A DNA stretch of 47,901 nt from Bacteroidales bacterium. GTDB lineage: Bacteria > Bacteroidota > Bacteroidia > Bacteroidales > UBA932. Shown piece by piece: positions 23,385 to 32,662 of the stretch (its first letter is position 1; each line of letters opens with the position of its first letter). Location: positions 1-47,901 of the forward strand of contig JAGBJY010000018.1 in the NCBI GenBank assembly GCA_017934185.1, in the 5' to 3' direction. The notes beneath the pieces were generated by a model. It had not been told where the DNA came from. It worked only from the letters and a program-made list of their open reading frames with translations, and did no database searches. The position numbers and the translations under genes were made by a program.

Positions 23385-26186
23385 TTAACGTCCACAAATG
23401 TTCTTGAAATCGCACCAGGCGCAGGTTTGGAGCTCCTCCGTGCGCTTGAAAGGAAGTGACAAATCCGTAATTTCCCCCAGGAGCGCTTTCAGGCGCTCTT
23501 TCACCAGCCTGTTAAACTCTTGACTCTCTGCCACTTCCGGGATATCGCCGGTATAGAGGCGGGCCGTACTGTAAATAGCATTCACCACCTCCTGCCCATA
23601 TGCGGCGGCAAAATAATCATAAAGGAAAAGCTGCAGGGCAATCTTGGGGCGGTCCTTGTTCACCGGTCCGAAAAGCTTTTCCACCACGGCGGCCGCATTG
23701 CCGTCATGAATCTCCACCTCCGCATCTTCCACCTTGCCGGTCTTGTAGTCCACAATGCGCAACTGGCCGGGCCTGTAAGTATCCAGGCGGTCGATATAGC
23801 CCTTGAAATGGAAGCCTTCAAAGTCGGCCCGCTCTTTCTTTTCCAGGCCGATGATGCGGAACCCCTCCGAGCCTGCCGATGCCAAAAGGGCGGCGTCATG
23901 GGAGAGGGTACGCTGCACATAGTCCAGGATTACCTCCTCCAGCACCAGGTTGCGACCGCTCACCTCGATGCTGTGCATCTCGGAGAGCACCTCTTCCCGG
24001 ATTATCTTTTTCAGGCGGGCCTTGTCTCCCTGCATGGCCGCTATATCGGCCCGGCTAACGAGGGTCTTGCCGCTGTAAAGCCGCTGCATGGTATGATGGA
24101 AAACATTGCCCAGCATGCCTGCATCCAGGGATTCCGCCACTTCGTCTTCTGTGGAGAGGCCTTCCACCACCTGGTAATAAAACTTCACCGGGCAGGCCAG
24201 ATAGCTCTGCAAGGTGGAAGCCGACAGCTCGTGCTCCCGGATAAGGGCCACGTGCTGCGCCGTTTTGGGGATATCCTCCGCCACCTGCGTAGGCTGAATG
24301 GGTGCAGCCGCGGTAAAGCGCTTCAATTTCCAGTGGTAATGATACTCCAGCTGCTTGATATAGCGGCTTTCCTCCCCGTTTTTCAGGCCCTCAGTACGGC
24401 TGTCATACACCAGCCAGAGCTTCCGGGCGCGCTGAATCATGCGGTAAAAATAGTAGGCCCACACCGCATCCTGGAATTCATAGGTGGGCAGGCCGAAGCC
24501 TTTGCGCAGCTCCGGCGGAATGAAGGAGGCCTGGAAGCTCCTGCGGGGAAAACTGCCTTCGTTGGCACTCAGAATCACCAGATTCCTGAAATCCAGCGCA
24601 CGGGTTTCCAGCGGCCCCATCACTTGCAACCCCTGCAAGGGTTCTCCCCGGAAGGGTACCGAAATCCCCTCCAGGATCCGCTCCAGAATCCGCAGGTGCG
24701 TGGCGGGCAGCACCTCCAGGTCTGTTTCCAGCAGGATGTTCAGCTGGGTATGGCAGCGCTTGGCAAAGTCCACCTCCAGCAGCATGTCACCCTTCCGGGT
24801 CAGTTTACGGCCCACAAAAGCCACCACCTCCAGAAGATAGGCTTCCAGCGCATGGTTTTGCCGGGCCGATGCCACCGACACTTCCGTCACCACCGGCCTG
24901 AAAAGAAGGTCCAGCAAGGGCCCGCCGGCAAGATCGGCCGCCGGTACGTAGTATTTGGCATCGGCCTTCACCCGGGCCACCTTTTCGGCTTCTTCCTCCG
25001 TGAGCAGCGCCCGGAAAAGGCCGGAAGAGAACACTTCCCTTACCTGCCGATGGTAGTAGTACCAGCCGTCGGGGCGCCGTCGCATGCGCAGTTGGAGCTG
25101 CCCCAAGGCGCTGACAAGGGTATAGACCGCACTCCCGCTCATGGGATAGCCCATGGTCACATTGACGGCGTCGTGCTCCGGAGGAAGGGAGTTAAGGAGC
25201 GGTCCCAAAAGGGTTTCGTCGGGAAGGACAAAGGCGGTTTCCACAGGGTCGCCGTCTGCCTGCTCCAAAATCCAGGGGGCCAGCTTGGCCTGCCCTACGG
25301 CGGAAGGCACACTCACTACAAACACCTCTGGCTGGCCGGAGGCCTCAATGGGAAAAGCCTGGGGGAACTCCTCCACATTGCGCTGCATAAAGAACGAAGC
25401 CTTGCCGGCGGGGTCTTTGATTTCCTCGCTCACATAGTCCCATACAAATTCGGCCACGCGGGCATCCCGCATGCGGCGCAGTAGCAGGCGCTCACATTCA
25501 TTCAGGGCGTTCAGCCCCACAAAAACGTACTTTTCCCCTTCCAGAAGGTCGGTCACCGAGGCGGCCCCGGATTTCACCTTCTCGGCCAGGGCCCGGTAGA
25601 CCATCCCTTCATAGGCCATGTTTTTGGCCCGGAGGCTGGCATTGAAGGCGGTATAGAGCGGGAAAAGGAGGTTCCAAATCTGAAGGAAATGGGACTTCAC
25701 GGCATCGGTCCTGAGCCCGCCATTCTTGTCCCGGAAATGGGCCAGGAAATGCTCGATGGCCGCTTTCTGCCCTTCAGTGAGGTAGTCAAAACTGTCCTGG
25801 AGGGCACGGAAGTCCGAGACATTTTGGTAAAGGGACCTGGCATCGGCCAGGTACTTGTCCACATCATCAAAATCGGAGAGCATCACCTCTCCCCAGAAGA
25901 TGAATTCATCCAGGGGTTCCGCCTTGGGGTTCAGCGCCTTGTACTGCTCATACAATTCCAGCAACAGGCGCAGCCGCTCACTCACTTCGCCCTGGTACAG
26001 ATGGCAGAAGAAGTCGTTGATGGTATACATGGGCGGGGCCAGCATGGGCGCATTTCCCCTTACCCGTTCGCTCAGGTATTTCCGGAAAAACACCATAGAG
26101 CGCCGGTTGGGGAAGATAAAGCACGTATTCCCAAGGTCAGGGGTGGCATAATAGTGCGCCGCCACCTGTTTCAGAAAAGGCACCAT
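23385..26186 (-). CDS. AddB-like PD-(D/E)XK nuclease with Fe-S cysteines
   Basis: This 933-residue protein has a UvrD-like but degenerate N-terminal region (TCFIFPNRRSMVFFRKYL) and a C-terminal RecB-type nuclease domain. The latter has the catalytic FKGYIDRLDTY and IVDYKTGKVEDAEV, with Lys near residue 815. One Cys (about 664, LACPVKFYY) and a C-terminal cluster CAWCDFKNIC match the four-cysteine iron-sulfur staple of AddB. It should process double-strand DNA ends with an AddA helicase-nuclease, but no addA lies in this window. It begins 18 bases after sppA and ends 1 base before the ManA-like ATG. Confidence 0.85.
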   Translation of the reverse strand: MVPFLKQVAAHYYATPDLGNTCFIFPNRRSMVFFRKYLSERVRGNAPMLAPPMYTINDFFCHLYQGEVSERLRLLLELYEQYKALNPKAEPLDEFIFWGEVMLSDFDDVDKYLADARSLYQNVSDFRALQDSFDYLTEGQKAAIEHFLAHFRDKNGGLRTDAVKSHFLQIWNLLFPLYTAFNASLRAKNMAYEGMVYRALAEKVKSGAASVTDLLEGEKYVFVGLNALNECERLLLRRMRDARVAEFVWDYVSEEIKDPAGKASFFMQRNVEEFPQAFPIEASGQPEVFVVSVPSAVGQAKLAPWILEQADGDPVETAFVLPDETLLGPLLNSLPPEHDAVNVTMGYPMSGSAVYTLVSALGQLQLRMRRRPDGWYYYHRQVREVFSSGLFRALLTEEEAEKVARVKADAKYYVPAADLAGGPLLDLLFRPVVTEVSVASARQNHALEAYLLEVVAFVGRKLTRKGDMLLEVDFAKRCHTQLNILLETDLEVLPATHLRILERILEGISVPFRGEPLQGLQVMGPLETRALDFRNLVILSANEGSFPRRSFQASFIPPELRKGFGLPTYEFQDAVWAYYFYRMIQRARKLWLVYDSRTEGLKNGEESRYIKQLEYHYHWKLKRFTAAAPIQPTQVAEDIPKTAQHVALIREHELSASTLQSYLACPVKFYYQVVEGLSTEDEVAESLDAGMLGNVFHHTMQRLYSGKTLVSRADIAAMQGDKARLKKIIREEVLSEMHSIEVSGRNLVLEEVILDYVQRTLSHDAALLASAGSEGFRIIGLEKKERADFEGFHFKGYIDRLDTYRPGQLRIVDYKTGKVEDAEVEIHDGNAAAVVEKLFGPVNKDRPKIALQLFLYDYFAAAYGQEVVNAIYSTARLYTGDIPEVAESQEFNRLVKERLKALLGEITDLSLPFKRTEELQTCAWCDFKNICGR

Positions 26187-26204
26187 GCCGCTCCGGTTTT
26201 CGGG

Positions 26205-27983
26205 CTAACGGATATCCAGGGCGTAAGGCAGACGGGCGTAGGCCGCGCCGGGTTGGCCGGGTTTCAAGGCCTCAACGGCCCCGGAAAGGGCGGCAAAGGG
26301 GGTATCGGCCAAAACATAGGGCTCTTCCATGTTCTGTCCCATGGAAGAGAGGAGCTGTTCAAAGATGGACAGCGGCTGGGGATAACCTACCACCTTGTAC
26401 TGGTCGGAGGAATGGAAGTCGGCCAGGGCGGCGGCGTAGCGGATGGCATCCTCCAGGGTGCCAATCTCGTCCACCAGGCCGATGTTCAGGGCGTCTGCGC
26501 CGGCCCAGACACGTCCCTGGGCGATGGCGTCCACCTGCGCAGGCTCCATGCCGCGGCTGGAGGCCACCAGGTTCACGAACATCTCATAGATATCTTCCAC
26601 CGAAGCCTGGAGATAGGCCAGTTCCTGGGCGTCGAAAGGACGCGTGAGGGCATACATGTCGCTGTGCTTGTTGGAGCCCACCGTCTCTACGCCCACGCCC
26701 AGTTTCTTGGTCACCTGGGAGAATTCCGGAATCATGGAAAATACGCCGATAGAGCCCGTAACGGTAGTGGCATCGGCATAGATTTTCTGGCAGCCGTTGG
26801 AAATCCAGTAACCGCCGGAAGCCGCATAATTGCCGTAGGAGGCCACCAGGGGCTTCACTTTCTGGAGTTCATCCAGGGCCGCGCGGATTTTGACGGAAGC
26901 GCTTACGCTGCCGCCGGGAGAGTTCACGCGAAGCACCACGGCTTTCACGGAAGCATCCTTGCGCAGGGCATCGATTTCACGGACAAAACGGTCTCCGGCC
27001 ACGCCCTCGTAGCCTTTTCCATCCACAATGTCACCGTCGGCATAGAGCACCGCCACCTGGGTACCGCCAAGGGAGGGCACCACGCGGGCCGTCACATAGT
27101 CGGCAAAGGGCACCAGATGGAGTTTCTTCGCATCATCAATCTCGGCCAAGGTGGTCAGGCGGGCAAGGAGGGTCTCGTGGTCCAGCATCTCATCGGCCAG
27201 GCCGTAACGGAGGAAATCTTCGGGCAGGTTGAAAGCCAGGCCGTCCACCAGAAAGTTCAGGCGGTCTACGGGAAGGTCGCGGGCTTCGGCCATATAGCTG
27301 GCCATGGCATCCCAGGCGGTATTGACCAGCGTCTGATTCTGCTCACGGTTCTCGGCCGAGGCCGTTGAACGGATAAACATTTCGCCGGCACTCTTGTACT
27401 TTCCATGGCGGATCAGCTGCACATGCACGCCTACTTTGTCCAGCAGGTCTTTCAGGAAAATCATCTGGCTGGAAAGGCCGATGAGCTGAGGGCTGCCGCC
27501 ATGCTGCGCGCCGATGAAGACTTTATCGGCCACCGAAGCCAGGTAATAGGAGCCGTTGCCGGGATTCTCCGTATAGGCCACCACGGCTTTCCCACTCTGG
27601 CGGAAGCCCTTGAGGGCCGTACGGAGCTCTTCCAGCTGCGCCATCCCGGCATTCAGGCCGTCGGGGCGGAGGAGGATGAATTTGATGGCAGGATCCGCTG
27701 CGGCGGCTTCAATGGCCTTTACGGCATCGTGCAGGCCCACCTGCGGCAGCACATTGAAGCGGGAGAAGCTGGTAAAACTCTGCGCGGAAGGGTCCTGGGT
27801 CTGCTCGGCCATCTGGAAGGTGGAAAGGTCCAGATCCAGTACGCTGTTTTTGGTGACGCGCACCGTAGTGTTACCGCCGGCCATGGCACTGCCAAAGGCC
27901 ACCAGGATGAACAGGAAGGCAAGGAGTCTGAGCACAATGAAGGCGCAGATGACCGCCAGCATGGTTTTGACGAATTCTTTCAT
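26205..27983 (-). CDS. sppA: Signal peptide peptidase SppA, 67K type
   Basis: This 592-residue inner-membrane serine protease degrades cleaved signal peptides. It has an N-terminal transmembrane helix (AVICAFIVLRLLAFLFILVAF) and two tandem S49 domains. By analogy to E. coli SppA, the general-base Lys is K154 in SYYLASVADKVF and the nucleophile is S389 in NYAASGGYWIS. RVNSPGGSVSAS supports the fold. It starts 9 bases after the clostripain-like gene. Confidence 0.95.
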   Translation of the reverse strand: MKEFVKTMLAVICAFIVLRLLAFLFILVAFGSAMAGGNTTVRVTKNSVLDLDLSTFQMAEQTQDPSAQSFTSFSRFNVLPQVGLHDAVKAIEAAAADPAIKFILLRPDGLNAGMAQLEELRTALKGFRQSGKAVVAYTENPGNGSYYLASVADKVFIGAQHGGSPQLIGLSSQMIFLKDLLDKVGVHVQLIRHGKYKSAGEMFIRSTASAENREQNQTLVNTAWDAMASYMAEARDLPVDRLNFLVDGLAFNLPEDFLRYGLADEMLDHETLLARLTTLAEIDDAKKLHLVPFADYVTARVVPSLGGTQVAVLYADGDIVDGKGYEGVAGDRFVREIDALRKDASVKAVVLRVNSPGGSVSASVKIRAALDELQKVKPLVASYGNYAASGGYWISNGCQKIYADATTVTGSIGVFSMIPEFSQVTKKLGVGVETVGSNKHSDMYALTRPFDAQELAYLQASVEDIYEMFVNLVASSRGMEPAQVDAIAQGRVWAGADALNIGLVDEIGTLEDAIRYAAALADFHSSDQYKVVGYPQPLSIFEQLLSSMGQNMEEPYVLADTPFAALSGAVEALKPGQPGAAYARLPYALDIR

Positions 27984-27992
27984 ATAGCGTTG

Positions 27993-29237
27993 TTATTGTA
28001 TTAATCCGCTTGCCTCATTCCAGGCAATATGGCTCTTGTAATAAGCGTCCAGCGTAGCATTGCCGGCCGACGGGAGATAGAGCGACAGGCCCGAATAGGT
28101 GTTGATGGGGATGGATAAAAAGCGTTCGGACGTATCTTTGTACAGGATGGCCTGGTCCAGGGCGGCCTGCAGTTCCTCCTGCTCGGAAGCGGTGATGCCG
28201 GCTTTTACCAGAATGTCCAGAAGGTCATACAGGACGGTGCAATTGGGGGTGGCCACAGGGCGGAAATAACGCTGGACGCTGTCCGGGTTCAGGGATACAA
28301 GCTGCGCATGATACTTCTGGAACAGCCGCTTGCAAACCGAGGCCAGGGCATCCATCTTCCGGGTGTCTACGACGGTAACCGTGGCATCGCCCTGGGGGCC
28401 GTACTGGTTAAAGTAATCTTTGCAAACGCCCACGGGGTCCGGCTCCTTGGCAAAAAGATGCGTAGTTAAGGTACTGTAGTCAAAGCCCTTGGCCAGGATT
28501 TCCGTGGGCGAGAAGCCCACAACATCGGCCTTGCCCCTGAGCTGCCAGGCCACCTCTACGCAGCCCATGAGACAGGCGTCTATGAGAAGGTAGTCCATCC
28601 TGAAGGGAAGGGCCGCGGCAAATTCGTCCAGGGCCAGTTCATAGCCGTCGTTGCCCTTCCGGTCCTGCCCCAGCGAGCGACGGGGGGACGTCCAGGCAAG
28701 GCCGCCGTCCGAGGCTTTGTAATTGGGCGGAAGCCAGCCCAGGGCGTGCGAGGAGAAAATCATGCCGTAGCCCTTGGCGGGAAAACGGTCCCGGACGTAG
28801 TTCATGGCATCGGCAAAAATTTCCGGCGAACAGATGGGATCCTCCCCTCCCCAGGTTTTCAGCGTGTCCCGCACCGGCGCACCGTCCGAGCCGGCATAAA
28901 TGCGGAAAAGCACAGGGGCCGACGGCGAGGTATAGTTGCCGGAAGAGACGGGTTTACGGGCCAGCACCAGCAGCACGTCGGCCGAATAATAGTGCCCGAC
29001 GGGGAGCTTACTGCCCAGGAGGGTTTCCAGATTCTGGTCCAGATAGCCGGAAAGGGAATTGTAACCGGCTGACACATAAATTAGTACACGCCTTGTTTCC
29101 GTAGAGGGCAAACGCCTTTCCATTTCGCGGACATCCTTTCCGTCGGAAGGCCGGAAAGGGGCAAAATTATCATCCTTGCTGCAGGCCCACACAAGGGGCA
29201 GCAGCAGGCAGAATATGTACAGAGCGCACTTACGCAT
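27993..29237 (-). CDS. Clostripain-family (C11) peptidase lipoprotein
   Basis: This 414-residue protein has a lipobox ending at Cys19 (FCLLLPLVWACS) and the C11 catalytic pair His164 in IFSSHALGWLP and Cys222 in YLLIDACLMGCVEVA. KADVVGFSPTEILAKGF also fits. C11 enzymes cut after Arg or Lys; activation by self-cleavage is common in the family and not visible here. It is tethered outside the cytoplasm. The Met at 29237 is chosen because it begins the signal peptide and matches the -7 box at 29259. It is first in the run leading to hslR. Confidence 0.9.
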   Translation of the reverse strand: MRKCALYIFCLLLPLVWACSKDDNFAPFRPSDGKDVREMERRLPSTETRRVLIYVSAGYNSLSGYLDQNLETLLGSKLPVGHYYSADVLLVLARKPVSSGNYTSPSAPVLFRIYAGSDGAPVRDTLKTWGGEDPICSPEIFADAMNYVRDRFPAKGYGMIFSSHALGWLPPNYKASDGGLAWTSPRRSLGQDRKGNDGYELALDEFAAALPFRMDYLLIDACLMGCVEVAWQLRGKADVVGFSPTEILAKGFDYSTLTTHLFAKEPDPVGVCKDYFNQYGPQGDATVTVVDTRKMDALASVCKRLFQKYHAQLVSLNPDSVQRYFRPVATPNCTVLYDLLDILVKAGITASEQEELQAALDQAILYKDTSERFLSIPINTYSGLSLYLPSAGNATLDAYYKSHIAWNEASGLIQ

Positions 29238-29258
29238 AAATTCAGTTTTTACAAAATA

Positions 29259-29266
29259 CAAAATTA
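29259..29266 (-). promoter_or_regulatory. -7 box of the clostripain/sppA/addB-like operon
   Basis: TAATTTTG on the minus strand, 21 bases before the ATG at 29237. It is divergent from the DPP III promoter 14 bases away. Confidence 0.5.
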
Positions 29267-29280
29267 ACGATAATTTTTCA

Positions 29281-29288
29281 TAAATTTG
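29281..29288 (+). promoter_or_regulatory. -7 box of the DPP III/xerD genes
   Basis: TAAATTTG on the plus strand, 35 bases before the ATG at 29324. The -33 region is not clear and would overlap the divergent promoter. Confidence 0.5.
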
Positions 29289-29323
29289 CAAGACGGGCTA
29301 CAACCCCTTAAAAAGCAAAAATT

Positions 29324-31333
29324 ATGAACCGTTTTCTGAAAATGATGACCCTCACCTCCACCGCAGCGCTGCTGGCGGGTTGCGCTTCTTCCTCCGAGGA
29401 AGCGAAGACTCCTGAATTCAAGTATACCATCGATGCCTTTGCCGACCTCAAAGTCATGCGCTACCAGATTCCCGGCTGGGAAAATCTGAGCCTGCAGCAG
29501 AAAGAATACGCCTACCATCTGGCCGAAGCCGCCAAGTTCGGGCGGGACATCCTCTGGGACCAGAACTGCAAGGATAACCTGAGGGTGCGCCATGCGGTGG
29601 AAGCCATTCTCCAGGCCGATGGCATTGATACGGAAAAAGCAGACTATCAGGATTTTCTGGTGTACGCGAAGCGTCTGTTTTTCTCCAACGGCATCCACCA
29701 TCATTACGCCGAAGACAAGTTTTTCCCGGCCTGCTCCAAAGAGTATTTCGCGGGGCTCCTGGAGGCGGCCGGCGTGGAAGATGAAGGCCTGCTGGATGTT
29801 ATCTACAATCCGGAAGTCTGGCCCCAGCGCCGCTCTACCCGAACGGACGGAGACCTGGTGGCCCAGTCGGCCGTGAACTTCTACGAGGGCGTCACCCGGG
29901 AAGAAGTGGAGAAATACTACGCCGGCCTTGTGGACCCCACTGATCCGGAACCCGTTTCCTGGGGACTGAACACCAAGGTGGTGAAAGGCAAGGACGGCAA
30001 AGTGCGCGAGCTGCCCTGGAAGATTGGCGGGCTGTATTCCCCCGCCCTGGAAAAGATTTGTGAGGAACTGGCAAAAGCCCGTGAAGTGGCCGAAAATGAC
30101 ATCCAGAAGCGTGCACTGGGCCTTCTCATCGACTATTACTCCACCGGAGACCTCAAAAAATGGGATGCGTTCAATATCGAATGGGTGAAAGACACCCTGG
30201 GGACGGTGGACTTCATCAACGGTTTCATCGAGGACTACAATGACCCGCTGGGCCGCAAGGCGTCCTGGGAGGGTTACGTGAATATCAAGGACTTTGAAGC
30301 CTCCAAGCGCACGGAAATCCTCAGCGCCAACGCACAGTGGTTCGAGGACAACTCCCCCGTAGACCCGCGCTTCAAGAAAACCACCGTGAAGGGCGTTTCG
30401 GCCAAGGTCATCAATGCCGTGTGCCTTGCCGGAGACAGCTATCCTTCCACGCCCATCGGCATCAATCTGCCCAACGCAGACTGGATCAGGAAGGAGCATG
30501 GCTCCAAGAGCGTAACCATTGCCAACATCACCCACACCTACGACTATGCCGCGCAGGAACTTCCCACCAGCACCCTGGCAGAGTTTGCCTACGACAAGAA
30601 AGAGATTGAGCTGGCCAAGAAATGGGGCACCCTGGCCGATGAAATCCATACCGACCTGCACGAGTGCCTGGGCCATGGTTCCGGCCAGCTGCTGCCGGGC
30701 GTGAGCAGCACCGCCATGGGCGAATATGCCTCGGCCCTGGAAGAGGCCCGTGCCGACCTCTTCGGCCTATATTACACGGCCGACCCCAAAATGGTGGAAC
30801 TGGGCATTATGCCGGACCCGGAGGCCTACAAGGCCGAATATGCCAATTACATCCGCAACGGCCTCATGGTCCAGTTCACCCGCGTGGAACTGGGACGGCC
30901 CAACACCGAAGCCCACATGCAGAACCGCAAACTCATTGCCGAGTGGTGCTATCAGCAGGGTGCCAAGGACAAGGTGATTGTCAAGAAAGTGAAGGACGGA
31001 AAAACCTACTTTGTGGTGCGTGACTATGAGAAGCTGCGCGGCCTGTTTGCCCAGCTTCTGGCCGAAATCCAGCGCATCAAGAGCGAAGGCGACTATGAGG
31101 CCGGAAAAGCCCTCATTGAGACCTATGCCGTGCACATTGACCCTCAGCTGCACAAGGAAGTGAAGCAGCGCTACGAAGCCTTGAACCTGAAGCCTTACGG
31201 CGGTTTCATCAACCCGGAAATCCAGCCCGTGTACGCTGAAGACGGCACCACCGTCATTGACTACCAGGCCGTTTACACCGACGACTACCTGGGCCAGATG
31301 CTCCTCTACGGCAGCAAATACGCTACGCTTTGA
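29324..31333 (+). CDS. Dipeptidyl-peptidase III family (M49) lipoprotein
   Basis: This 669-residue metallopeptidase has a lipoprotein signal (TLTSTAALLAGCASSS). The M49 zinc motif HECLGH (446-451) and the third-ligand motif EEARAD (473-478; Glu474) are both intact. It removes dipeptides from peptide N-termini, here outside the cytoplasm. Its stop overlaps the TTG start of xerD (TTGA). It contrasts with the M49-like protein at 44535, which lacks these ligands. Confidence 0.93.
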   Translation: MNRFLKMMTLTSTAALLAGCASSSEEAKTPEFKYTIDAFADLKVMRYQIPGWENLSLQQKEYAYHLAEAAKFGRDILWDQNCKDNLRVRHAVEAILQADGIDTEKADYQDFLVYAKRLFFSNGIHHHYAEDKFFPACSKEYFAGLLEAAGVEDEGLLDVIYNPEVWPQRRSTRTDGDLVAQSAVNFYEGVTREEVEKYYAGLVDPTDPEPVSWGLNTKVVKGKDGKVRELPWKIGGLYSPALEKICEELAKAREVAENDIQKRALGLLIDYYSTGDLKKWDAFNIEWVKDTLGTVDFINGFIEDYNDPLGRKASWEGYVNIKDFEASKRTEILSANAQWFEDNSPVDPRFKKTTVKGVSAKVINAVCLAGDSYPSTPIGINLPNADWIRKEHGSKSVTIANITHTYDYAAQELPTSTLAEFAYDKKEIELAKKWGTLADEIHTDLHECLGHGSGQLLPGVSSTAMGEYASALEEARADLFGLYYTADPKMVELGIMPDPEAYKAEYANYIRNGLMVQFTRVELGRPNTEAHMQNRKLIAEWCYQQGAKDKVIVKKVKDGKTYFVVRDYEKLRGLFAQLLAEIQRIKSEGDYEAGKALIETYAVHIDPQLHKEVKQRYEALNLKPYGGFINPEIQPVYAEDGTTVIDYQAVYTDDYLGQMLLYGSKYATL

Positions 31334-32193
31334 TTCAAGACTACCGGAATTATCTCCGCATAGAGCGAAGGATGTCACCCAATACGGTGGCATCCTATTG
31401 TCACGACGTGGAGGGTTTCCTTACTTGGTGCGACCTGGCCCCCGCCGCGGTGCGGTCGGCCGATATTGAAACCTATCTGGGCCAAGTGAGGGACCGGGGC
31501 CTGTCCAAGCGCAGCTCGGCCCGGCTTTTGAGCTCTCTCCGCAGTTATTTTGACTGGTGTGTGCAGGAGGGCGAGGTGAAGGACAATCCCTGCGACAAGG
31601 TGGACGCCCCCAAACTGGGGAAATACCTGCCGGCGGTGCTGAGCGTAGAGGAAGTCACGGCCATCCTGGAGTCGGTGGACCTGAAAAAACCCAACGGGAA
31701 ACGGGACAGAGCCATTTTGGAAGTGCTCTATGGCTGCGGGCTGCGGGTAAGTGAAGCCGCAGGTCTGCTCATTTCACACATTCATTTTGCCGAAGGCTTT
31801 GTGGATGTGATAGGAAAGGGCAATAAGCAGCGGCTGGTCCCCCTGGGAGAGATGGCGGCCGATGCCATTCAGGCCTATCTGGAAGACCGCTTTCCGGCGG
31901 CCTCCCGCCAACACGAAGACCTTCTTTTCCTGAACCGCTTTGGAAAGCCGCTCAGCCGCATTGCCATTTTCAATCTGGTGAAAAACCAGGCGATGATTGC
32001 GGGCATCCGGAAAGAGATTTCGCCGCATACGTTCCGGCATTCTTTTGCCACACATCTCATAGAGAACGGGGCCGATTTGAGGATTGTGCAGGAAATGCTG
32101 GGGCATGAGAGCATCCTTACCACAGAAATTTACACCCACATAGACTCCAGTACCTGGCATCAGACAATTCTGGAACATCATCCCCGCCGGTAG
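31330..32193 (+). CDS. xerD: Tyrosine recombinase XerC/XerD
   Basis: This 287-residue site-specific recombinase has an N-terminal SAM-like domain (YLRIERRMSPNTVASY) and a catalytic domain. The full set of active residues is present: Arg139 (CGLRVSE), Lys163, His233 and Arg236 (HTFRHSFATH), His259 (LGHES) and Tyr268. Length and context fit chromosome-dimer resolution rather than a mobile integrase. The start is TTG, coupled to the DPP III stop; family N-termini begin at just this point. XerC versus XerD is not certain. Confidence 0.9.
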   Translation: MIQDYRNYLRIERRMSPNTVASYCHDVEGFLTWCDLAPAAVRSADIETYLGQVRDRGLSKRSSARLLSSLRSYFDWCVQEGEVKDNPCDKVDAPKLGKYLPAVLSVEEVTAILESVDLKKPNGKRDRAILEVLYGCGLRVSEAAGLLISHIHFAEGFVDVIGKGNKQRLVPLGEMAADAIQAYLEDRFPAASRQHEDLLFLNRFGKPLSRIAIFNLVKNQAMIAGIRKEISPHTFRHSFATHLIENGADLRIVQEMLGHESILTTEIYTHIDSSTWHQTILEHHPRR

Positions 32194-32212
32194 CCCCAAG
32201 AGCGCAGTTGTC

Positions 32213-32236
32213 ATCCTGAGCGAAGCGAAAGGATCT
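32213..32236. repeat. Interspersed-repeat-like sequence after xerD
   Basis: TCATCCTGAGCGAAGCGAAA then GGATCT. This is a form of the short TCATCCTGAGCGAAGCGAAGGATCT-type repeat seen in many bacterial intergenic regions. Its ends can pair (ATCCT/AGGAT). It lies 20 bases after the xerD stop. Confidence 0.5.
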
Positions 32237-32244
32237 CATGCAAA

Positions 32245-32279
32245 AAACCGGTCCTTGGAACGAGCCTCGAAACCGGTTT
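32245..32279 (+). terminator. Hairpin downstream of xerD
   Basis: AAACCGGT (32245-32252) pairs with ACCGGTTT (32272-32279), with a loop of 19 bases and a weak T-run. It may end the DPP III/xerD transcript. Confidence 0.35.
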
Positions 32280-32328
32280 CTTGACGTGTACTAAAACCTA
32301 AACCTATAATAAAGATGCAAGAAAAAAG

Positions 32329-32366
32329 AAAACGTTGCAGAAAAATTAAAAAATCTGCAACGTTTT
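32329..32366. terminator. Bidirectional terminator between xerD and the H1-like gene
   Basis: A 13-bp perfect inverted repeat (AAAACGTTGCAGA and its complement), flanked by A-runs on one side and T-runs on the other. It can end the H1-like mRNA on the minus strand (TTCTTTTTTC follows) and serve as backup on the plus strand. Confidence 0.7.
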
Positions 32367-32390
32367 GTGGGATTTTTGTGAAGTTCTTCC

Positions 32391-32564
32391 TTATTTGGCT
32401 TCTTCAACGGAAACTTTGCGGAATTCTTTCAGGTCCTTCATGAGGGCCAGGGCGGCCTTACGGGCGCGGGCACCGGCGGCCTTGTTTCCCTTAACTACCT
32501 GGGCTTCTGCGTTCTTGGCGAACTCTGCGAATTCGGCATTGATTTTTTCAACAAGCTCTTTCAT
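32391..32564 (-). CDS. Histone H1-like (Hc1-family) small protein
   Basis: This 57-residue protein is read as MKELVEKINAEFAEFAKNAE, QVVKGNKAAGARARKAALAL and KDLKEFRKVSVEEAK. It is Lys/Ala-rich and helical, like the short H1-like proteins conserved in Bacteroidota, which are thought to bind DNA. The ATG at 32564 follows an A-rich leader. A -7-like TACCTTTC lies at 32612-32619, about 47 bases upstream. The gene stands alone, with a strong terminator after it. Confidence 0.85.
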   Translation of the reverse strand: MKELVEKINAEFAEFAKNAEAQVVKGNKAAGARARKAALALMKDLKEFRKVSVEEAK

Positions 32565-32662
32565 AATGGTTTTGTTTTATTGATACGTTAATAATGTATT
32601 GCAAAACTTTTTCGAAAGGTAGACAAAAAATTCCAAAATCCAAAAAAATATTGCAGAAAAAT

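Noticed and set aside
23520-27368. Two long plus-strand frames opposite the AddB-like and sppA genes
   Set aside because: Both are antisense shadows; the minus-strand proteins show catalytic motifs.
29264-30676. A 470-codon minus-strand frame opposite DPP III
   Set aside because: It is a shadow of the plus-strand gene, which has an intact HECLGH motif and lipoprotein signal.
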